From Acetobacterium woodii (GTDB lineage Bacteria; Bacillota; Clostridia; Eubacteriales; Eubacteriaceae): 64,000 nucleotides of DNA. The number at the start of each line of letters is the position of its first letter. The first letter of the stretch is position 1. A model generated the notes under the pieces. That model ran no database searches. It saw only the letters and a list, made by a program, of their open reading frames with translations, and was not told where the DNA came from. A program made the translations under genes and the position numbers. Positions 7,891-18,023 of the stretch are shown one piece after another. Where the stretch lies: positions 101,434 to 165,433 of the forward strand of contig JACQZP010000009.1 in assembly GCA_016213825.1 (NCBI GenBank), read 5' to 3'.

Positions 7891-9930
7891 ATGAACGACA
7901 TTAAATTTAAGCGAACTATCCCTGCGATGTTCGATTTATTAAACGCCGAGGATGATCCTGCTCAAATACTCTATTATCAAACAATTATCAGTTGCATGTT
8001 CGCGTCACCCCTTTTATTTCTTGGCGCCATTGTCAACATCGTCGTTGTTTACTTTTTTTGGGGTAGTAATTTAACCGAGGTGCTGTTAAACAGCGGGATT
8101 TTTTTATTGTTGGGGATCAGCTTTGAATTTATTTCCCGGAAAAAATTAGCGGTCCATTTATTTGATCATCTGGCTTCCCTGATGCAATCCATCTGTCTGG
8201 CTTTTATCGTCATTCGCTATTACAACATCATTGGTCCGGCAGTATGGTCGGTTTCGTTTGTCATGATCGTCCTTTCGCTGATGCGCCTTAAAATAACCAT
8301 GTTGCAGTATATTGCCGTAACCACCTTTGTCTGCGGTTTATATGTAACCTTTCTGCTACCCACCGATGGCTTTCTTTTTAGTCCGGTTTATTTTTTAATC
8401 CAAAACATTTTATTCTTTTTTGTTTTCAGTCTGGCCGCTGCCAGCTTTTACCTGAATTTAAATCGTTATGATAAGGCTATTGAGCGGCTAAATGCGGTGA
8501 TTTCTCAAAAAGAAAGAATCGCACTACTTTATAAAAAACTGAATCTGACCAAGAAAACGCTGGCAACCCAAAATCAGGAACTGCAGGCATTTAATGAAGA
8601 AATACGGAAAAATGAAGAACGCCTTCATTTTCTGGCATATTATGACAGTTTAACCGAACTGCCCAATCGAAAAATGATTATGGAACGCTTGCAACTGCTG
8701 GTCAAGCTATCTGAAAATGAAAAGTCAAACTTTTTTATTGTTTTCATTGACCTGGATAATTTCAAAAAAATTAATGATACCATGGGTCATCTTTATGGCG
8801 ATGACTATTTAAAATACACCGCTATGCGTTTGCAGGAGCTGATCCATGAAGATGATCTCCTGGGCCGCCTTGGCGGCGATGAATTTGCCCTGATTATCCA
8901 ACGAAATATCAAAGAAGATGCCGCTTACAGCTACGTCGAAGAGTTAAGAGCCCAACTTTGCGATAAAATCAAAACCACCTGTTCCGAATTTCGGGTCAGT
9001 GCCAGTTTTGGTATTTCGGTCTTTCCCCAGGATGGCAAAGATCCTACTGAATTATTGAAAAGTGCGGATACCTCCATGTATAAAGCCAAAGAGCTGGGAC
9101 GGAATAATATCCAGTTTTTCAGACCAGATATGAAAGAAGAGATCCTCAACAAGATCCAAATGGAATCCCGGCTTCTGAAAGCCTATGAGAATAAGGAATT
9201 CTTCATTGAATATCAACCGCAATTCAATGCCGAGGACCGCAGCATTCGAGGCTTTGAGGCTCTGATTCGATGGAACTCTCCCCATTATGGCCTGGTTGCC
9301 CCGATGCGTTTCATCCCGTTGGCCGAAGAAATGGGGTTAATTATCGGCATTGGCGAGTGGGTATTGTTAACGGCCTGCCACAAATTCAAAGAACTGGATG
9401 ATCGCTTTAACAAGGATCTGTGCATTTCGGTAAATATTTCGGCTGTTCAAATGCGGGACAAAAATTTTGTTGAGATTATCAAAGATGTTCTTTCGAAAAC
9501 CAATATTGATCCCAAACAATTGGAATTGGAAATAACCGAATCACTTTTTATTGATGACATGGAAGAAACCATTACGATGCTCAACGAAATAAAATCATTG
9601 GATGTCCGAATTTCTCTTGACGATTTTGGCACTGGTTTTTCGTCATTGAGTTACTTGAGACGCCTTCCCATTGATACCTTGAAAATTGATAAATCCTTTA
9701 TCGATGATCTCTCCGATCAGGATGCTTCCATTCGAATTGTCGGTGATATCATTTCTCTGGGTCATAACCTTGATGCCCATATTGTTGCCGAAGGCATTGA
9801 AAACAGTACTCAATTGGAATATCTAAAAAACAATAATTGTGATTGTATTCAGGGCTTTATGTTTGGCAAACCGATGTGTGTTAAAGATGTTGAAACGCTG
9901 CTCACCCAAAATGACAATCTCAAAAAATAA
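7891..9930 (+). CDS. Membrane-anchored GGDEF-EAL protein (cyclic di-GMP synthesis/hydrolysis)
   Basis: This protein of about 679 residues begins with five or six hydrophobic segments (to about residue 190) and a short coiled coil. A GGDEF domain (GRLGGDEFALI near residue 327) and an EAL domain (EALIRW near 455, LDDFGTGFSSL near 576, KIDKSFI) follow. Both active-site signatures are intact, so both activities are possible. The product-inhibition I-site (RxxD just before GGDEF) is not present: the position reads HEDD. The ATG at 7891 is preferred over the adjacent GTG, with AGAGG upstream. It stands alone between two terminators. The N-terminal membrane part is not a sensor family I recognise. 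Confidence 0.93.
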   Translation: MNDIKFKRTIPAMFDLLNAEDDPAQILYYQTIISCMFASPLLFLGAIVNIVVVYFFWGSNLTEVLLNSGIFLLLGISFEFISRKKLAVHLFDHLASLMQSICLAFIVIRYYNIIGPAVWSVSFVMIVLSLMRLKITMLQYIAVTTFVCGLYVTFLLPTDGFLFSPVYFLIQNILFFFVFSLAAASFYLNLNRYDKAIERLNAVISQKERIALLYKKLNLTKKTLATQNQELQAFNEEIRKNEERLHFLAYYDSLTELPNRKMIMERLQLLVKLSENEKSNFFIVFIDLDNFKKINDTMGHLYGDDYLKYTAMRLQELIHEDDLLGRLGGDEFALIIQRNIKEDAAYSYVEELRAQLCDKIKTTCSEFRVSASFGISVFPQDGKDPTELLKSADTSMYKAKELGRNNIQFFRPDMKEEILNKIQMESRLLKAYENKEFFIEYQPQFNAEDRSIRGFEALIRWNSPHYGLVAPMRFIPLAEEMGLIIGIGEWVLLTACHKFKELDDRFNKDLCISVNISAVQMRDKNFVEIIKDVLSKTNIDPKQLELEITESLFIDDMEETITMLNEIKSLDVRISLDDFGTGFSSLSYLRRLPIDTLKIDKSFIDDLSDQDASIRIVGDIISLGHNLDAHIVAEGIENSTQLEYLKNNNCDCIQGFMFGKPMCVKDVETLLTQNDNLKK

Positions 9931-9965
9931 AATCAGCAAGTCAAACCGATTATTAATCAAAATAA

Positions 9966-9999
9966 AAACAACAGTAGTCTTTTATGGCTGCTGTTGTTT
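9966..9999. terminator. Terminator between convergent genes
   Basis: AAACAACAG pairs with CTGTTGTTT, followed on the plus strand by a T-rich run. It ends the GGDEF-EAL gene and could also serve the gene converging from the right. Confidence 0.8.
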
Positions 10000-10033
10000 C
10001 TTTCGTTGTATTTCTTTATTAAATGCCTGCCGA

Positions 10034-11749
10034 TTATTTTATTTTTTCCCGGTCGATAATTGACTCATACACGACCTTCGAAATATTTTTGGGATTTTGA
10101 GCCTTGATGATCGCATAGGCATAATGCGGTGAAAAAGGTTTGGGATAATAAGCCAGGTAGCGTTCTTCCCAATCGGTTGGTGCGTATTTTTCTTTGGCGT
10201 GATGGAGTGCCTTAAAATTGTAGGCACTGTTCATGTTGTCATAAATATAGGCAAAGAGTTTTTCATTGATGGTCATTTTATCTCCAGATGCCACATTGTA
10301 CAGCGGCGAAAGGCCCATATTGGCAATACGGATCCCCTCATCCCTCATTAGCATAAATGCTTCATAAATAATTTTTTCTAGCACCCCCTGGGGGGCGTCA
10401 CTTTTTCTGCGGGTGACATCAGCAAGATATGCCTGTCCACTCAAATAGGGCAAAAAAACAACAAACCCCAACATTTTCCCCTGCGCATCCCGTGCATAAA
10501 AATATCGCCGATCAAGTGGATTATCCAGGCCGACGCCGCCCAGCATAAATGTCATTTCTGAGGTTGTTTTGCTTTTTAACCACTCTTCTGATATTTCTAA
10601 TATTTCTTTTTCTATTTCCAGATTCTGTTGTTTTAGCGGCTGGTATTCCTGAATAATGATTCCTGCTTTGTTGGCATGATTGATCGCAGCTCGAACTTTT
10701 GCAACTTTTCCGCCAGCCAAGTTGTACTCCGAAAGATCAAAGCAGGCGTCTTCTCCGTATTTTACAACGCCAAACTGAGCCGTTTTATATAATTCAAGAA
10801 AACACTCCGTAACATTGAGCAGCAGTATATCCCAGCCATTTTGTCTGGAAAAAGTCAGCAACTCGGTTAAAAACTCGAAACCATCATTTTTATGACAGAT
10901 GATATCGCCACAGCAGACTAAAACCTTACCCACAATGGTATAGGAACAGACCCCTTCCACGTTTTTACTGAAAAAATAACGCTTGTCATTTTCAAGCGAC
11001 AAGTAAGACATCGGATTTTGTCCATGGGCAAGCACTATCTTCCGAACTTTTTCCTTATCATGTTTATCATGAATATAGTCATAAACAAGGGGCTTCATCA
11101 GTAGCAGCACGGAAGCAAAAATACAAATCCAATTCATGATGATTAACGAGTCGGCATACATCTGACCCAGGTTATTTTTGATATCCAATACATTGGTATC
11201 CATAAAGATTAACAGATTAATTGAATTTAACAATGCATTATAGATGGTATGCACATCATTAATATGTGCTCGCATAATATATAAACCAAATGAAGCATTG
11301 ATCAGCAGCAACATAAATGAAATGCCGATAAAGATAAATGCTAATTTTAAAGTAACCCGGTTGGGCAACCGGTGAAAGTCCTTATATGAAACTAACAGCA
11401 CGATTAACACAAACAACTCGATGATCACAATGGGAACCGTAAATCGGTGAAAGTGAACAATTTGCAAAACCAGTGTCGCCACCAGCACAATCACCTCAAT
11501 AAGCCAGGCACTGCGGACTCTTTTATACAAGCTATAGGCAAGCAGAAGCATCAGCAGACCCAACATAAATGATAATATCCCATGGGTTGCCACAACATTA
11601 GGATCCACCATATTTTTATAAATATTTTCAAATGCTTTAGCAAATTTTAAAGGCAAAGCCGCAAATAAGTTCCCAAATCCGATAATTATCACCAGAAAAA
11701 TAGCAACGTTCTGGATTTGTCTTCTGATAAATATATTCAAGCCTGACAT
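10034..11749 (-). CDS. MprF-like membrane protein with DUF2156 (phosphatidylglycerol lysyltransferase C-terminal) domain
   Basis: This 571-residue protein has about seven hydrophobic segments in residues 1-230 and a soluble C-terminal half. That half has the GNAT-like double fold of aminoacyl-phosphatidylglycerol synthases: DLSEYNLAGGKVAKVRAAIN near residue 330, FVVFLPYL, and NMGLSPLYNVA near 480. Known relatives move lysine or alanine from tRNA to phosphatidylglycerol and reduce binding of cationic peptides. It lies before a Bce-type peptide resistance module, which suits a role in envelope defence. The membrane part is shorter than that of full MprF flippase-synthases, so lipid flipping is doubtful. 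The substrate amino acid cannot be told. Confidence 0.8.
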   Translation of the reverse strand: MSGLNIFIRRQIQNVAIFLVIIIGFGNLFAALPLKFAKAFENIYKNMVDPNVVATHGILSFMLGLLMLLLAYSLYKRVRSAWLIEVIVLVATLVLQIVHFHRFTVPIVIIELFVLIVLLVSYKDFHRLPNRVTLKLAFIFIGISFMLLLINASFGLYIMRAHINDVHTIYNALLNSINLLIFMDTNVLDIKNNLGQMYADSLIIMNWICIFASVLLLMKPLVYDYIHDKHDKEKVRKIVLAHGQNPMSYLSLENDKRYFFSKNVEGVCSYTIVGKVLVCCGDIICHKNDGFEFLTELLTFSRQNGWDILLLNVTECFLELYKTAQFGVVKYGEDACFDLSEYNLAGGKVAKVRAAINHANKAGIIIQEYQPLKQQNLEIEKEILEISEEWLKSKTTSEMTFMLGGVGLDNPLDRRYFYARDAQGKMLGFVVFLPYLSGQAYLADVTRRKSDAPQGVLEKIIYEAFMLMRDEGIRIANMGLSPLYNVASGDKMTINEKLFAYIYDNMNSAYNFKALHHAKEKYAPTDWEERYLAYYPKPFSPHYAYAIIKAQNPKNISKVVYESIIDREKIK

Positions 11750-12008
11750 CCTTTCAATTTTTAATTAAATCAGCTAATTGCGAATTATATAATATCACAA
11801 TCATTTGTTTTATTCTTGAATTTTATTTTTCTATCAGACTTATTAAAGCAATCTTAATTATTCTGGCGCTTGCATCATTGTCAGGCGCGCTCATAAATTA
11901 TCCTACATCATCTTATGCAGTGCCGATGAGCTAACTATAGATTAGCCCATCAACACCACAACGAATATGATTGATAACATTCTGTCTCAATTTTTCACTC
12001 TTTCACTT

Positions 12009-14000
12009 TTATTTTATCATTTTATAATAGGATTTGGCGGTGAGTAAATAAACCGCCGTATAAACCAATGCATAAACGACAACACCGACCAGCGTGCATA
12101 AAAAGATGAGGGTCGTGTTGGTGAGTCGGAAAGCCGCCAGCATCTTGGTGATAACCGGGAAGGCAAAGGCCACATGGACCATGGCACCAGCCAGTGGCAG
12201 AAAGAAGACCATCAGAATCTGCTTGCCGATGGTTTTTTTAACCTCGGTTTTGTCCATCCCCACCTTTTGCATAATTTCAAACCGTTCACTGTCTTCGTAG
12301 CCTTCAGAAATCTGTTTAAAATAAATAATCAACACCGTGGCCATCATAAAGAGTGAGCCCAAGAATACGCCCAAAAATAAGAAGCCGCCAAAGAATCCAT
12401 AAAGCTCTGACAATGATTCATAAAGATTTTGGATTTTGATATCCGGACTGCTCTGGGTAACCGCAGATCGCATGTTTGCCGAAAATGCATTGGCCTGATC
12501 CTCTGTTCCGTTGATATTAAACATCAGCGCATGAAGAGTAGTCTCCGGATCATCATCATTTTTCATTGCCTGGTAGATCGCTGTCATCACGGCATCATCC
12601 TTAACAATCAGGTAATAGACGTGTCCCACGTTCTGGGTTTTTTTAAAGTCCATGGGTATCGATTCCAGCTCTTCGGTAACCAACAGTTGTTCATCTCCGA
12701 AAGCAATCGTTTGTTCCCCATAATTATCCCCCACCGAAAAAACCATCGTTTGATTTGCTGCCAGGCTCTTGTTTTCACCAGTTAACCGATTATAGTCATC
12801 CAAGGGGATAATTACCAGATCCGAGACCGTTTGGTAATACAAGGCATCGGTACTCTCGTCCTCGACCATGTCCTTCTTAAAATGGTTTCCTTCTCGAAAC
12901 GCCCTGAACTTTGCCATATCAAAAGACAGTTCATCAACAATTTCCACGTTCGCCTGAGTTTTTTCCGCTTCAACGATCTGGTTAATCTCAGCAAAGTCCG
13001 TATTCGAAACTTCTCCCACAATACTCACATCCAGGGGATAAAAATCCCGCCGCATACTTTCCTGTCCAATATATAAAGAAACCGTAGTGGAAAGGGTCAC
13101 TAATACCATGGTGCTTAAGATGCAGATATTGGCCAGCCCCACGGCATTTTGTTTCATCCGGTAAATCATCCCGGACACCGAAATAAAATTCCGGGACTGA
13201 TAATAAAACTTTTTATTTTTTTTCAAGCGTTTTAACAGCGTAATACTGCCGGAAATAAACAGGGCGTAGGTTCCAATGATGACAAACACCACCGCTACAA
13301 AGAAAAGCAATAGGGCCGTAAGTGGTGTTTTAACGGAAAGGGCAATCCCATAGCCAATCCCCAGTGAAATAATTCCGATTAGGGTGACAATCCAGGAGGA
13401 TTTTGGTTCCTTTTCCCCATGTTGCCCGCCTTTTAATAGATCAATCGGGTTGGTTAGTTTGACCTGCAAAAAATTTGTCAGTAAGGTTAAACCGAAGATG
13501 GCCAGAAATACGCCCATCGTAATCAACAAACCATAATAATCAATCTGAAAAGCGAGGGGACTTTTAAAATGGATGATATTCAAAAGCAACAGAAAAAGCA
13601 GTTTCCCGATGAGAATGCCGCCAATCAGTCCCAAAGTTAGACTGATCACTGTTACAAATGCCGTTTCATAAAATAACACCCTGGCAATATGCTTCTTTTC
13701 CAGTCCTAAAATACTGTACAGACCAAGTTCCTTTTTTCTGCGTTTAATTAAAAAGCTGTTGGTGTAAAAAAGAAAGATCACCGAAAAAATGCCGATGACA
13801 ATAATCCCCAGAAAAAGAATGAATTTTAAGTTCGTTGCTCCCGGCATTTGCTCCAGACCCTTATTGCTATGAATCGAAACCATGGTATAAAAGGCAATGA
13901 TTGAGCCGATGCACGTAAGAATATAAGGCACATAGGTGTTGCTGTTTTTCTTGAGATTGAGGATTGCCAGTTTGGGGTAGAATAGTTTATTCAACGTCAT
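12009..14000 (-). CDS. bceB: BceB-type ABC transporter permease
   Basis: A 663-residue FtsX-family permease with about ten transmembrane segments and a large extracytoplasmic domain of roughly 200 residues between segments 7 and 8, the layout of BceB/VraG peptide-sensing permeases. Its start overlaps the end of the ATPase gene by 14 bases; the ATG is preceded by GGGGGTG, and a longer reading adds 19 unlikely residues. With the ATPase, histidine kinase and regulator just upstream it forms the classic four-gene flux-sensing module against cell-wall antibiotics such as bacitracin or lantibiotics. The peptide recognised cannot be predicted. Confidence 0.9.
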   Translation of the reverse strand: MTLNKLFYPKLAILNLKKNSNTYVPYILTCIGSIIAFYTMVSIHSNKGLEQMPGATNLKFILFLGIIVIGIFSVIFLFYTNSFLIKRRKKELGLYSILGLEKKHIARVLFYETAFVTVISLTLGLIGGILIGKLLFLLLLNIIHFKSPLAFQIDYYGLLITMGVFLAIFGLTLLTNFLQVKLTNPIDLLKGGQHGEKEPKSSWIVTLIGIISLGIGYGIALSVKTPLTALLLFFVAVVFVIIGTYALFISGSITLLKRLKKNKKFYYQSRNFISVSGMIYRMKQNAVGLANICILSTMVLVTLSTTVSLYIGQESMRRDFYPLDVSIVGEVSNTDFAEINQIVEAEKTQANVEIVDELSFDMAKFRAFREGNHFKKDMVEDESTDALYYQTVSDLVIIPLDDYNRLTGENKSLAANQTMVFSVGDNYGEQTIAFGDEQLLVTEELESIPMDFKKTQNVGHVYYLIVKDDAVMTAIYQAMKNDDDPETTLHALMFNINGTEDQANAFSANMRSAVTQSSPDIKIQNLYESLSELYGFFGGFLFLGVFLGSLFMMATVLIIYFKQISEGYEDSERFEIMQKVGMDKTEVKKTIGKQILMVFFLPLAGAMVHVAFAFPVITKMLAAFRLTNTTLIFLCTLVGVVVYALVYTAVYLLTAKSYYKMIK

Positions 14001-14754
14001 CACCCCCGGATGCCAGTACCGATAAGGTGTAGGAGATTTTCTGATACATATCATCATTGCTCATCGATCCCCGATAGATTTGATTGAAAATTTCACCGTC
14101 TTTGATAAATAAAACCCGATTAGCATGACTGGCTGCTGCCACCGAATGGGTAACCATCAGGATCGTCTGTCCCAGATCATTGATGCCGGAAAAAATCTTT
14201 AGCAGATTCATGGCGGCCTTAGAATCCAAGGCCCCGGTGGGTTCATCTGCCAGTACCAGCTTGGGCTGGGTAATCAGCGCTCGGGCGACAGCGGCTCGCT
14301 GTTTTTGCCCCCCCGAAACCTCATAGGGGAATTTTGGGAGAATATCTTCAATTTCTAATCGTTTGGCCAGCGGTTTGAGTCGACCGTTCATTTCCTCGTA
14401 ATTTTTCTGGGCTAGCACTAGCGGTAAAAAGATATTATCCTGAAGTGAAAAGGTGTCCAGTAAATTAAAGTCCTGAAAAACAAAACCCAGATTGTCCCGC
14501 CGGAAGGCCGAGATTTCACTGTCCTGAATGGTGACAATATTCTTACCGTCCAAAAATACTTCGCCGCTGGTGGGTTTATCCAGCGAGGCCAGAATATTGA
14601 GCAGGGTGGTTTTACCAGAACCTGATTCCCCCATAATCGCCACATATTCGCCCTGTTCCACCGAGAAGCTGACATTGGCCAGCGCCTGAACCTGGTTTCC
14701 GCCAAACCGGGTGGTATAAATCTTCTTTAAATTCTTAACTTCGAGTAATCGCAT
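13987..14754 (-). CDS. bceA: BceA-type ABC transporter ATPase
   Basis: A 255-residue ATPase of the MacB/LolD/BceA class. It shows Walker A MGESGSGKTT, Q-loop FVFQDFNLLDTF, signature VSGGQKQR, Walker B LVLADEPTGALD and H-loop MVTHS. The FQDFNLLDTF motif and ADEPTGALDSK segment are typical of this transporter class. It is translated together with bceB. About 130 bases separate it from the kinase gene; no terminator is seen there, but a promoter for the transporter pair would be expected in that gap, as in Bacillus modules. Confidence 0.92.
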   Translation of the reverse strand: MRLLEVKNLKKIYTTRFGGNQVQALANVSFSVEQGEYVAIMGESGSGKTTLLNILASLDKPTSGEVFLDGKNIVTIQDSEISAFRRDNLGFVFQDFNLLDTFSLQDNIFLPLVLAQKNYEEMNGRLKPLAKRLEIEDILPKFPYEVSGGQKQRAAVARALITQPKLVLADEPTGALDSKAAMNLLKIFSGINDLGQTILMVTHSVAAASHANRVLFIKDGEIFNQIYRGSMSNDDMYQKISYTLSVLASGGDDVE

Positions 14755-14884
14755 TATTTTCTCCCTTTATGATCTGAAATGTTAGAATTCTCATCTACAA
14801 CCAAAGTATAGCGAAAAAGAAAATGCCCGGCCATCGCTTTGGCTTACATTTCCGCTGTTAATCTTACACTTTTGTAAGGTTGTC

Positions 14885-15913
14885 TTATAAAGCTTCAAAC
14901 CGCTGGGTTGATAAATCAATGCTCACTTTTGTGCCCTTCCCAACCTGAGAGGTCACTGTAATGGAATGGGATAATTTATTTAACACCTGTTGACACAGAT
15001 AAAGACCGATACCGGTGGATTTCTTATCCATTCTGCCGTTGTAACCAGTGAAACCCCGGTCAAAAATACGAGCAATATCTTCTGCTCGAATTCCTACTCC
15101 GGTATCTTCAATAATCAGAGTTTTCTCTGACCCTTCTTCCAGATAAATGGAGATTCTGCCCTGATTGGTATATTTCAAGGCATTGGAGATAATCTGCTCC
15201 AGCACAAAAACTAACCATTTTTCATCGGTTAGAACCCGGCAATTGATTTCATCCAAATCCAAAGATATTTTTTTATTAATAAAAATAATGCCATATTTTT
15301 TTACCGCCTGCCTGACCAGATCAGCCAGATCATATTCAAGCAAAGTCAAATCAGCGGACATGCTTTCCAGTCGCAGATACTGAAGCACCATCTCCACATA
15401 TTGTTCAATTTTAAATAGTTCCTGCTGATAGGCTCGGGTCTGTTCACTAGCGCCCTCGTCCGTCTGTAGCAACAACCCCATAGCCGATATCGGGGTTTTG
15501 ATCTGATGCGCCCAGAGGGTGTAATAATCAATCATATCGGTTTGTCGATTATCAAACTGAGAGATCAGCTCGGCTCGGTTTTCGGCTAGGTCTCTAACCA
15601 AATTCTGATAGTCCCTTTCCAGTAAATTTCGGGACCGGGGTAATTCGCCAACTCCTACCGATGCGGCATTGATCAAATCGGACAGACGCAAGTGCTTTTG
15701 ATAAAACCGCATGAAATCCAGACATGCAAAAACAAAAGCCAAGGCCACTACCAATTCTGAACTATAAACGGCGGGCTCCAATGGCAGATGGTACAGGGCA
15801 TAGACGATCGCAAATACCAACATAAATAAAGCAAAGGCGATCATTACCCTGACCCGGGCTTTTAGGTAAGCCTTAAAAGCAAATCCAAATGATGTTATCA
15901 TTTTATCTTCCAT
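14885..15913 (-). CDS. bceS: BceS-type intramembrane-sensing histidine kinase
   Basis: A 342-residue kinase with two N-terminal transmembrane helices (about residues 20-60) and almost no extracytoplasmic loop, the mark of BceS-like kinases that sense through their ABC partner. The phosphoacceptor histidine is in WAHQIKTPISA, and the ATPase domain has NALKYT, EDTGVGI and GIGLYLC. The chosen ATG lies 10 bases after the regulator stop codon with AAGGGA upstream; a TTG start inside the regulator gene would add 7 residues. It is co-transcribed with bceR. Confidence 0.9.
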   Translation of the reverse strand: MEDKMITSFGFAFKAYLKARVRVMIAFALFMLVFAIVYALYHLPLEPAVYSSELVVALAFVFACLDFMRFYQKHLRLSDLINAASVGVGELPRSRNLLERDYQNLVRDLAENRAELISQFDNRQTDMIDYYTLWAHQIKTPISAMGLLLQTDEGASEQTRAYQQELFKIEQYVEMVLQYLRLESMSADLTLLEYDLADLVRQAVKKYGIIFINKKISLDLDEINCRVLTDEKWLVFVLEQIISNALKYTNQGRISIYLEEGSEKTLIIEDTGVGIRAEDIARIFDRGFTGYNGRMDKKSTGIGLYLCQQVLNKLSHSITVTSQVGKGTKVSIDLSTQRFEAL

Positions 15914-15923
15914 TACGTTTCCC

Positions 15924-16598
15924 TTAATCCCCAATTAAATAGCCAATGCCCTTTTTGGTGGCAATAAATTCGGTGAGTCCGGCCTCATCCAGCTTTTTGC
16001 GAAGTCTGGCAATGTTGACAGTCAATGTATTGTCGTCCACAAAACAATCGCTATCCCAGAGCCGTTTCATGATTACATCCCGGGACACCACCTTGCCCTT
16101 GTTTTCCAGCAGAATCTGGAGGGTTTTAAACTCATTCTTACTCAGTTCCAGTTTCTGGTCATTGAAGCTAATGCTGGCATCGCCCAAATTGAGAATCGCC
16201 CCCTTGTGTTCTAACAGGTTGACCTGTCCCTGAAAGGAATAGGTTCGTCTGAGCAGTGCCTGAATTTTTGCCACTACCACGGATAAATCAAAGGGCTTGG
16301 CAATAAAGTCGTCGCCGCCCATATTCATCGCCATGACGATATTCATGTTATCGCTGGTAGATGAAATAAAAATAATCGGCACCTTGGAAATCTTACGGAT
16401 TTCACTGCACCAGTGGTAGCCATTAAAAAATGGCAGCGAGATATCCAGCAAAATGAGCTGGGGATCATAGGCTACAAAGCCATCCATAATATGATGAAAA
16501 TCTTCAACGACCGCTGCTTCAAGTCCCCATTTGTCCAAGTGATTTTTTAGCGAAGTTGCGATAATTTGATCATCTTCTACGATTAATATTTTATACAT
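15924..16598 (-). CDS. bceR: BceR-type OmpR-family response regulator
   Basis: A 224-residue regulator. The receiver domain has the acidic pair near its start (IVEDD), the phosphoacceptor Asp in LILLDISLPFFNG and the Lys in FIAKPFD. A winged-helix OmpR domain follows, with LSKNEFKTLQILLEN and DNTLTVNIARLRKKL. It is first in the bceRS unit. By analogy with characterised systems it would activate bceAB when the transporter meets its peptide. Confidence 0.92.
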   Translation of the reverse strand: MYKILIVEDDQIIATSLKNHLDKWGLEAAVVEDFHHIMDGFVAYDPQLILLDISLPFFNGYHWCSEIRKISKVPIIFISSTSDNMNIVMAMNMGGDDFIAKPFDLSVVVAKIQALLRRTYSFQGQVNLLEHKGAILNLGDASISFNDQKLELSKNEFKTLQILLENKGKVVSRDVIMKRLWDSDCFVDDNTLTVNIARLRKKLDEAGLTEFIATKKGIGYLIGD

Positions 16599-16883
16599 GC
16601 CAATCCATCCTAACTAACATTATCTGATCTCTGGCAATGCGAAACACGGAGGCTTCGTTGCCTGTTAAGCACCATTATAAATCAAATCAACTAAATTTCA
16701 AAATCCAATGGATTATCGGTTCATATTTTTATAAACTTTGCCCGCTCGACCATATAAAAAGCTGGTTTATGGGTATAGATTAAATAGAGACACCCATTGA
16801 TGATACCGATCATCCCTTGCCCACCATTTTTTAAGCTTTTGCAACCAGCGTTTTGATTCCAACCCAGACAAGGAGGGTTAAAA

Positions 16884-17951
16884 ATGACTGACCACGAACA
16901 CCAATCTGACAACAATGAAGTGAAACCAGCTAATGATGAATTAAATTGGGCTGAACTGGAACGAACTGATGTTGATTCAAGTCAAAACAGTCTGCCTCCG
17001 AATACTCCACCGCCAAAAAAAAGCAAAAAAAAATTGATCATCATCCTGACAATTATTGGTGGTGTTCTGATTCTCGGCACACTTACCTTTTTCCTGTATA
17101 ATCAGTTTGCCACCGCCAATCTAACCAGTGAAGAAAAAATCGAAAAAACTACAGACCAGGAAGAATTAAAAAAACTCTATGATGAACTGCTCGACTCCTA
17201 TGCGACCTCTGGAAAATCCGAAGCTGAGATCCTCGCCCTGCTGGAACGGGCTGCCAAAGAAACCGGCGATCAGAGCTACATCGAGAACCAGAACAGCTAC
17301 CTGGTTAAAGCACCCAGCTTTAACCTGGCACCGGGCACCTATGAAGGCATCCAGAATTTGGAAATCATCAAGGGCAATGCTGGTGATACGGTTTATTATA
17401 CCATCGATGGCAGTGTTCCTAATCAGACCTCCACTAAATATACCAGCGCCATTCCCTTGGCTATTGGCGAAACCACGGTTAGAGCCATAGCAGTGAGTGC
17501 TAAAGGTTTTTTCAGCCCAACGGTTGAAGGAAAATATGTCCTGACCACCAGTTCCCAAACCAATACCCAATCCGTCCTTACCCCGGAAGAGTTTATTAAT
17601 AAAATATATGGAGTGTGGTATAAAACCGACTATGGCAATTCGTTGTCGATTTCTCAAACGTCCTACACTGAGCACATCCCTAAACCGCTTAGCAACGCTA
17701 CCGGCGATTACATTGTTGTTTCAACCACTGATAACGGCGGTACGATTAAAGTGCTTAATTTCACGGTTGAAGGTTATAATGCCGGTGATACCCTGATTGA
17801 ATTTGATTTTGGAACTCCGGGAGATAATCAAATGCGACTCCGCCATGAAGGCAAGCCCTGGTGGGACTATGCTGCAGCCGAATCCCTTGGCAGCAATCAG
17901 TATCGGATCCCCTTTACATTCGCCGGATCCGATATTATTACCCTTAACTAG
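16884..17951 (+). CDS. Membrane-anchored protein with chitobiase/beta-hexosaminidase C-terminal-like domain
   Basis: A 355-residue protein of unknown function. An acidic, Pro-rich cytoplasmic N-terminus ends in a Lys-rich stop, then one transmembrane helix at about residues 53-75. An Ala/Glu-rich helix follows (100-140), then a domain at about 147-225 reading SFNLAPGTYEG..GDTVYYTIDGSVPN..SPTVEGKYVL. That domain is the CHB_HEX_C_1 beta-sandwich often found in surface proteins. The last 120 residues are unassigned. AAGGAGG precedes the ATG. It converges on the MORN lipoprotein gene across a strong terminator; both products are probably on the outer face of the membrane. Confidence 0.75.
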   Translation: MTDHEHQSDNNEVKPANDELNWAELERTDVDSSQNSLPPNTPPPKKSKKKLIIILTIIGGVLILGTLTFFLYNQFATANLTSEEKIEKTTDQEELKKLYDELLDSYATSGKSEAEILALLERAAKETGDQSYIENQNSYLVKAPSFNLAPGTYEGIQNLEIIKGNAGDTVYYTIDGSVPNQTSTKYTSAIPLAIGETTVRAIAVSAKGFFSPTVEGKYVLTTSSQTNTQSVLTPEEFINKIYGVWYKTDYGNSLSISQTSYTEHIPKPLSNATGDYIVVSTTDNGGTIKVLNFTVEGYNAGDTLIEFDFGTPGDNQMRLRHEGKPWWDYAAAESLGSNQYRIPFTFAGSDIITLN

Positions 17952-17970
17952 ATCACCTCTCCTAAACATT

Positions 17971-18005
17971 AGAAACTCCCAGTCTTTTGCAGACTGGGAG
18001 TTTCT
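17971..18005. terminator. Bidirectional terminator between convergent surface-protein genes
   Basis: A perfect 15-base-pair stem (AGAAACTCCCAGTCT with AGACTGGGAGTTTCT) around a 5-base loop, placed exactly between two convergent stop codons. Confidence 0.85.
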
Positions 18006-18023
18006 ACGTATCGTCAATTCATT

